Positions 59,649-64,000 of a stretch of DNA of 64,000 nt are shown piece after piece. How positions within the stretch are numbered: the stretch's first letter is position 1; each line of letters starts with the position of its first letter. The stretch is from Bartonella sp. M0177 (GTDB lineage Bacteria; Pseudomonadota; Alphaproteobacteria; Rhizobiales; Rhizobiaceae). The notes under the pieces were generated by a model. The model worked only from the letters and a program-made list of their open reading frames with translations, was not told the DNA's origin and did no database searches. Location: the NCBI RefSeq assembly GCF_016102285.1, contig NZ_JACFOY010000001.1, positions 1,736,001 to 1,800,000 of the forward strand, given 5' to 3'. A program made the position numbers and the translations under genes.

Positions 59649-60752
59649 ATGGGTTTTAAATGTGGTATTGTCGGATTACCCAATGTGGGCAAATCCACAC
59701 TCTTTAACGCTTTGACAAAAACTGCGGCGGCTCAGGCTGCCAATTATCCTTTCTGCACAATCGAACCGAATACCGGTGAAGTTGCTGTCCCTGATCCGCG
59801 GTTAAAAAAGCTTGCGGCCATTGCCGGTTCGAAAGAAATTATTCCCACACGCATCAGCTTTGTCGATATTGCCGGTCTTGTTCGTGGTGCTTCGAAAGGC
59901 GAAGGATTGGGAAACCAGTTTTTGGCCAATATTCGCGAAGTCGATGCCATTGTGCATGTGCTGCGTTGTTTTATTGATGACGATATTACCCATGTTGAAG
60001 GCCGGATTGATCCGGTGTCGGATGCGGCAACCGTTGAAACCGAATTGATGCTGTCCGATCTTGAAAGTCTCGAGCGGCGCATTGTGCAAATGAGAAAACG
60101 CGCAACCGGCAAAGACAAGGAAGCTTTGACTGTTCTTCCCATGATGGAAGAGGCTTTGAAGCTTTTGCAAAATGGCAAGCCGGTACGCCTCCTTATCAAG
60201 GATATTTCTGCCGATGACAGGCAAATTCTCGATTCGTTCAATTTGTTGACCTCAAAGCCTGTGCTTTATGTTTGCAATGTTGCCGAAAGCGATGCGGCAA
60301 CAGGAAATGATTTTTCAAAAGCTGTCGAGAAAATGGCCGCCGAACAAGGTGCCGAAAGCGTTATTATTTCTGCCGAAATCGAGGCAGAAGTTGCCCAATT
60401 GCCGGAAGCGGAAGCCAAAGAATATCTTGAGGAGCTGGGGCTTCATGAACCGGGGCTCGATCGCTTGATTCGCGCGGGCTATCACCTCCTTGATCTCATT
60501 ACCTATTTCACTTGCGGCCCGAAAGAAACCCGCGCCTGGACCATCAAGCGCGGCACAAAAGCCCCGCAGGCCGCTGGCGTTATCCATTCCGATTTCGAAC
60601 GCGGTTTTATCCGTGCACAAACCATTGCCTATAAGGATTATGTCGAACTTGGTGGCGAAGTGGCGGCAAAAGAAGCGGGCAAAGCACGCGACGAAGGCAA
60701 GGATTATGTTGTCGAAGATGGCGATGTCATGCTTTTCAAGCACAATTCGTGA
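59649..60752 (+). CDS. ychF: redox-regulated ATPase YchF
   Basis: A 367-residue OBG-family P-loop protein that binds ATP rather than GTP. G1 is GLPNVGKST (9-17), the G3-like motif is DIAGLVRGASKGEGLGNQFL, and the altered G4 is NVAE in VLYVCNVAES. A coiled-coil insertion and the C-terminal TGS domain (about 280-367, YFTCGPKETRAWTIKRGTKA) complete it. It associates with ribosomes and is linked to oxidative stress responses in E. coli. GAGAGAATTTCC precedes the ATG. Confidence 0.97.
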   Translation: MGFKCGIVGLPNVGKSTLFNALTKTAAAQAANYPFCTIEPNTGEVAVPDPRLKKLAAIAGSKEIIPTRISFVDIAGLVRGASKGEGLGNQFLANIREVDAIVHVLRCFIDDDITHVEGRIDPVSDAATVETELMLSDLESLERRIVQMRKRATGKDKEALTVLPMMEEALKLLQNGKPVRLLIKDISADDRQILDSFNLLTSKPVLYVCNVAESDAATGNDFSKAVEKMAAEQGAESVIISAEIEAEVAQLPEAEAKEYLEELGLHEPGLDRLIRAGYHLLDLITYFTCGPKETRAWTIKRGTKAPQAAGVIHSDFERGFIRAQTIAYKDYVELGGEVAAKEAGKARDEGKDYVVEDGDVMLFKHNS

Positions 60753-60901
60753 TTTCACGACACTCGATAGTGCATTTCCTGAAAATTAATAACATGGGCA
60801 ATAGCGCGAGCATTAGCGCGGGTTTCGTTAAATTGTCAGCCGTTATTTTTTGAACAATCGGGTTTTACTATTTTTTGCCCCGACACAAAAACCCGCAAAA
60901 T

Positions 60902-60937
60902 AAAAGCCGTTCGGAAAAATTTCCGGACGGCTTTTTT
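60902..60937. terminator. terminator between ychF and the PRC-barrel gene
   Basis: The stem AAAAGCCGTTCGGAAA / TTTCCGGACGGCTTTT (one mismatch-like pair) is followed by T on the plus strand and flanked by A on the other side. It can act for both convergent genes. Confidence 0.82.
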
Positions 60938-61030
60938 CAAATAGCTTCTATAGAAAACCGATAAGCTTTCGATAGAAAAATAACCTTTCGATGAAAATAG
61001 CGTTCTCGCCTATCGAACAGTTATTTGTAA

Positions 61031-61471
61031 TCAGAGCTTTTTATGCTCTTCATATTTGAATTCGGGAGCGGCCATCAGCCCTTCCTTGGTTACATTAACG
61101 ACAACCTTCCACGCACCATTTTCATGACGCATGTAAATTGTTGAAGGATCAACAACCACATAACGTTCACCCACACCAAGGAAACCACCAACGCCCACAA
61201 CAATGCCCGCTACATTATTCTGGCGAATGATAATGTCCTTGATCTGGCCGATTGCCTGATCCTGCTTGTTCAATACTTTTGTATCAATCAAGCTCGAAGC
61301 AATAAAATCTGTTTCGGTCGGTGTGACATAACGCACAACGACATCACCATTCGGCAACTTGACTTCCGAAGCCGGTTCTTTCGGCGCTTCGATTGTGATT
61401 TTCGGTGATTGCGCAAGAGCGCTTCCAGCGAGTGTTGCTGCCAAAACAGTGATAAGTGCCAGTCTTTTCAT
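61031..61471 (-). CDS. exported PRC-barrel domain protein
   Basis: A 146-residue protein with a signal peptide ending near ALA-QS (residue 20) and a PRC-barrel domain (PF05239, about 55-125). This shows as FIASSLIDTKVLNKQDQAIG, QIKDIIIRQNNVAGIVVGVG and GFLGVGERYVVVDPSTI. Periplasmic PRC-barrel proteins are frequent in Rhizobiales and are often under general-stress control; their function is not known. A GGAAC-N16-CGTT promoter is present about 40 nt upstream of the ATG. Confidence 0.88.
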   Translation of the reverse strand: MKRLALITVLAATLAGSALAQSPKITIEAPKEPASEVKLPNGDVVVRYVTPTETDFIASSLIDTKVLNKQDQAIGQIKDIIIRQNNVAGIVVGVGGFLGVGERYVVVDPSTIYMRHENGAWKVVVNVTKEGLMAAPEFKYEEHKKL

Positions 61472-61508
61472 TTAATACGCCTCATAATAATGTTAATTAC
61501 TTAGGTAA

Positions 61509-61533
61509 AACGTATAAAAGAAAAGAATGTTCC
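61509..61533 (-). promoter_or_regulatory. EcfG-type general-stress promoter of the PRC-barrel gene
   Basis: On the minus strand GGAAC (61533-61529) and CGTT (61512-61509) are separated by exactly 16 nt. This fits the consensus recognised by the alphaproteobacterial general-stress sigma factor EcfG. Transcription would start just upstream of the gene. A search by eye over the other intergenic regions found no second exact match. Confidence 0.7.
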
Positions 61534-62071
61534 ATTTTTATCATATTTTTTTAATAATTATTTATTTATACTTTATATGAGTATTATTATTCCGGCTATC
61601 ATAATAATTTTTCTGTTATTTATAGTATATTTTCTTGTCTTTAAATCCTGTTTTCTCGCCCTTCAAACCGTGACGAATTGCCGTTTTTATCAACTATTTT
61701 TCTTTTCTGATTTTTTTGCTTCCCATATAAGGCTATGAAACAAGTTGGTTTTACCGGCAATCGGGAAACAAATCTTTTTGATTATGATTAGACATAATCC
61801 GCGCGAAATGAAAAACACGGCAAAAACTTCGCCATTCTTGAGTATCGCGCGGGTCTCGCACATCCCACACCCGTCACTGAGCAATATTCTAACAATGAGC
61901 GATGCTAGAGAACTTAATGTTCAGACAAATTAATTCGGGCAAATTAATGCTGAGGCACCGCAATCGGGAAAGCTCCCGTCACGCGCGATTTGCCGATTGG
62001 AAAAATCGGCATTTCAGAAAACCGGAAACTGCACAAAGTTCAATATTCTTGATTGCTTTGCCAGTTTTCCG
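61534..62071. other. intergenic region between PRC-barrel promoter and apt
   Basis: About 540 bp, AT-rich in the first 150 bp, with no supported gene. Both neighbours are on the minus strand. Confidence 0.35.
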
Positions 62072-62620
62072 TTAATCGCCTTCATAAGAGACCAGTGTAT
62101 GGACATCGACACCCAATTGGCGAAGCTTGTCGGCGCCACCATGGTCGGGCAGATTGATGACAAAACAGGCTGCAACGATTTCCGCATCGATCTGGTGCAA
62201 CAGCTCGGCTGCAGCAATGGCTGTTCCACCGGTAGCGATAAGATCATCCACCAGAACCACGCGTTCACCGGGTTTCACCGCATCGCGGTGCATTTCCATT
62301 TCGTCAATGCCATATTCAAGGCTATAGGCAATGCGCACCGTGTCATAAGGCAATTTGCCTTTTTTCCTGATGGGCACAAAGCCTGCCGAAAGCTGGTGGG
62401 CAACAGCCCCGCCCAGAATGAAACCGCGTGCTTCCACACCGGCAATTTTATCAACCTTAAGCCCTATATAGGGGTAAACCAGCGCGTCAATGGTGCGCCG
62501 GAAAGCACCGGCATTGCCCATCAAAGTGGTGATATCGCGGAATTTTACTCCCGGTTTCGGATAGTCCGAAATAGTGCGGATCGCTTTTTTCAGTGTTTCT
62601 TCAAGAGTTTCATTTGTCAT
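62072..62620 (-). CDS. apt: adenine phosphoribosyltransferase
   Basis: A 182-residue purine-salvage enzyme that makes AMP from adenine and PRPP. Conserved parts are the N-terminal [20 protein letters not shown], the [12 protein letters not shown] region and the PRPP loop [20 protein letters not shown] (about residues 120-139). The start is the ATG at 62620; a TTG directly before it is in frame. It lies 6 nt behind petC on the same strand, so it may be transcribed with the cytochrome bc1 genes. Confidence 0.96.
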   Translation of the reverse strand: MTNETLEETLKKAIRTISDYPKPGVKFRDITTLMGNAGAFRRTIDALVYPYIGLKVDKIAGVEARGFILGGAVAHQLSAGFVPIRKKGKLPYDTVRIAYSLEYGIDEMEMHRDAVKPGERVVLVDDLIATGGTAIAAAELLHQIDAEIVAACFVINLPDHGGADKLRQLGVDVHTLVSYEGD

Positions 62621-62626
62621 CAATTT

Positions 62627-63472
62627 TCAATCCAATTCATTCCATATGCGTCTTTTCACGGCATAGGTAAGGCCGGCAAAAACTATCAAGAACAAGATGA
62701 CACGAAAACCGGTCTTCTTGCGTGTTTCCATATGCGGATCGGCAGTCCACATCAAAAAGGCCGATACGTCACGGGCGTAATTTTCAGTTGTTTCCTCTGT
62801 ACCATCATTATACGCCACCATGCCATCACTTAAAGGGGGCGGCATGGCAAGCGCATTTCCCGAATTGAAATAAGGGTTATACCAATTATTTTCTGCAACT
62901 TCTGTTCCCTCCGGCGGTTCGCTATAACCGGTAAGAAGTGCCGTAATATAATCAGGTCCTGCTTCGTTATAATTGGTAAAAATATCGGCAATGAAGGCAG
63001 GAAACGGCAAAGACACCGCGCGGGCTTTTGCCATTAGCGAAAGGTCGCTCGGATTAGCACCATTATTGGCAAATTTTGCCGCCTCGACATTTGGAAACGG
63101 TGAAGGAAAATAATCGGTCGGCAAACCTTTGCGAACAAACATTTCCCCTTCGCTGTTCGGCCCGTCCTGAATGTCATAGGTTTTGGCAAAAGCTTTTATC
63201 TGTTCGTCACTATAGCCAAGTGCCTTGAGGTCGCGAAAAGAAACATATTTCAAAGAATGGCAGGTCGAGCAAACTTCTTTATAAACCTTGAGGCCGCGTT
63301 GCAATTGTTGAAGATCATAAGTGCCAAAGGGGCCGGAAAAGCTCCAGCTCTGTTTTTCGGGAAGCTTCAACGGGTAATGCGCCTCACCGCCCTCCTCTTC
63401 CGCAAAAACAGCAAAAGGCGAAAGAACAAAAGCTATAACAACAAGGCAAAGGAGAGAGAGTTTTCTTACCAT
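62627..63472 (-). CDS. petC: cytochrome c1 of the bc1 complex
   Basis: A 281-residue periplasmic, membrane-anchored cytochrome c1. The signal peptide ends near AVFA-EE (24). The covalent haem site is C68-STC-H72 (EVCSTCHSLKYVSF). The likely axial Met lies in GNALAMPPPLSDG. The C-terminal anchor helix is FRVILFLIVFAGLTYAVK. It accepts electrons from the Rieske protein within complex III. An AAAGGGGG site lies upstream of the ATG at 63472; a GTG 9 nt earlier is less likely. The start overlaps the end of petB by 7 nt. Confidence 0.96.
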   Translation of the reverse strand: MVRKLSLLCLVVIAFVLSPFAVFAEEEGGEAHYPLKLPEKQSWSFSGPFGTYDLQQLQRGLKVYKEVCSTCHSLKYVSFRDLKALGYSDEQIKAFAKTYDIQDGPNSEGEMFVRKGLPTDYFPSPFPNVEAAKFANNGANPSDLSLMAKARAVSLPFPAFIADIFTNYNEAGPDYITALLTGYSEPPEGTEVAENNWYNPYFNSGNALAMPPPLSDGMVAYNDGTEETTENYARDVSAFLMWTADPHMETRKKTGFRVILFLIVFAGLTYAVKRRIWNELD

Positions 63473-64000
63473 AGCCGCCACCCCCCTTTGGCCTTTGCTT
63501 CCTTTTTTGCGAGATCTTCGCTAATGGAAGAAGGAACCGGCAAAGTTTTTTCAAACTTCGGCAAGAACGGCATAATGACGAGGAAAAATACAAAATAATA
63601 AAGTGTGGCAATTTGCGACCAGAATACGCTACTTTCTGTAATGGGGGATGCCCCCAAGGTACCAAGTGCCACCACATCAACGATAAACAGCCAATAAAAC
63701 AGTTTGAATGCCGGACGATAGCGCGCAGAACGCACTTTCGAGCGGTCAAGCCATGGCACGAATAACCAGACGAGAACCGCCGCCATCAATACCAGCACAC
63801 CGCCGAATGTCGAGCTGATCGGCCCGAAATCGAATGTAATTGCGCGAAGCATCGCGTAGAACGGCAGAAAATACCATTCCGGCACAATATGCGGTGAGGT
63901 GGTCATAGTGTCACCGACAATATAATTATCGGGGTGGCCCATATAATCGGGCATAAAAAACAAAAACCATGCAAAGAAAATCAGAAACACGCTGATTGCG
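63466..64000 (-). CDS. petB: cytochrome b of the bc1 complex, 3' part
   Basis: The last 177 complete codons of cytochrome b; the 5' part lies beyond the right edge. The Qo-site motif PEWYFLPFYAMLRAI (PEWY) is present, preceded by HPDNYIVGDTMTTSPHIV. Three or four membrane helices follow. The C-terminal end carries a Lys-rich tail before petC. It overlaps petC by 7 nt. The upstream Rieske gene petA is expected outside the window. Confidence 0.96.
   Translation of the reverse strand, partial: AISVFLIFFAWFLFFMPDYMGHPDNYIVGDTMTTSPHIVPEWYFLPFYAMLRAITFDFGPISSTFGGVLVLMAAVLVWLFVPWLDRSKVRSARYRPAFKLFYWLFIVDVVALGTLGASPITESSVFWSQIATLYYFVFFLVIMPFLPKFEKTLPVPSSISEDLAKKEAKAKGGWRLW

Noticed and set aside
61997-62833. 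278-codon plus-strand frame across apt and petC
   Set aside because: It is antisense to two genes of known families and has no family features of its own.

Overview
The window reads as chromosomal DNA of an alphaproteobacterium of the order Hyphomicrobiales (Rhizobiales), close to Bartonellaceae/Brucellaceae. This is inferred from the set of genes: a BP26-like SIMPL protein, an FtrABCD-type ferrous iron system, an LsrB/VtlR-type LysR regulator beside trxB, an LpcC/WadC-type LPS core mannosyltransferase beside greA, BA14K and DUF3008 proteins, and UvrB with long extensions. Base composition looks mid-40s % GC in genes, with very AT-rich intergenic stretches. That would fit a gut-associated Bartonella-like lineage, but the species cannot be fixed from sequence reading alone. 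There is no prophage, insertion sequence or CRISPR array. Most of the window is housekeeping DNA.

Layout. 1-1600: the 5' part of an O-acyltransferase on the minus strand, an AT-rich gene-free stretch and a tRNA-Ile(CAU). 1.7-8 kb: SIMPL protein, YcgN-like Cys protein, HlyU-like protein, and the rpoD and dnaG genes of the macromolecular synthesis cluster. 8.3-17.4 kb: GlsB-like membrane protein, YqeY, carA, a Tet-type MFS pump, a YpfJ metallopeptidase and carB. carA and carB together make carbamoyl phosphate for pyrimidines and arginine. 18.5-21.9 kb: ferrous iron import ftrABCD. 22.4-24.9 kb: an SbmA/YddA-like ABC protein whose nucleotide-binding domain has lost every catalytic motif, and a cold shock protein. 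25.2-29.2 kb: a cobalamin riboswitch followed by btuF-btuC-btuD and, 21 nt behind, a pseudoazurin. 29.4-37.2 kb: aspartate aminotransferase, a small RNA locus, lsrB/vtlR, trxB, trkH, an Lrp-type regulator, lpcC and greA. 37.5-48 kb: an SH3b proline-repeat protein, uvrB, a second cold shock gene, a BA14K gene with a decayed partial copy, an MBL hydrolase, an OmpR/EnvZ-type two-component pair and a DUF3008 protein. 48.7-64 kb: csaA, ybjN, ubiK, the lgt-midA-pgeF operon, prs, a HerA-like ATPase, rplY-pth, an L,D-transpeptidase, ychF, a PRC-barrel protein, apt, and petC with the 3' part of petB.

The most interesting non-coding signals are these. (1) An AbcR/alpha-r15-like small RNA of about 123 nt lies downstream of the LysR gene on the same strand, with its own promoter and a perfect T-N11-A dyad centred near -65. 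(2) An intrinsic terminator sits inside the greA leader, reminiscent of GraL. (3) A terminator separates ftrA from ftrBCD. (4) A GGAAC-N16-CGTT promoter of the general-stress EcfG type lies upstream of the PRC-barrel gene. (5) trkH appears to start at ATT.
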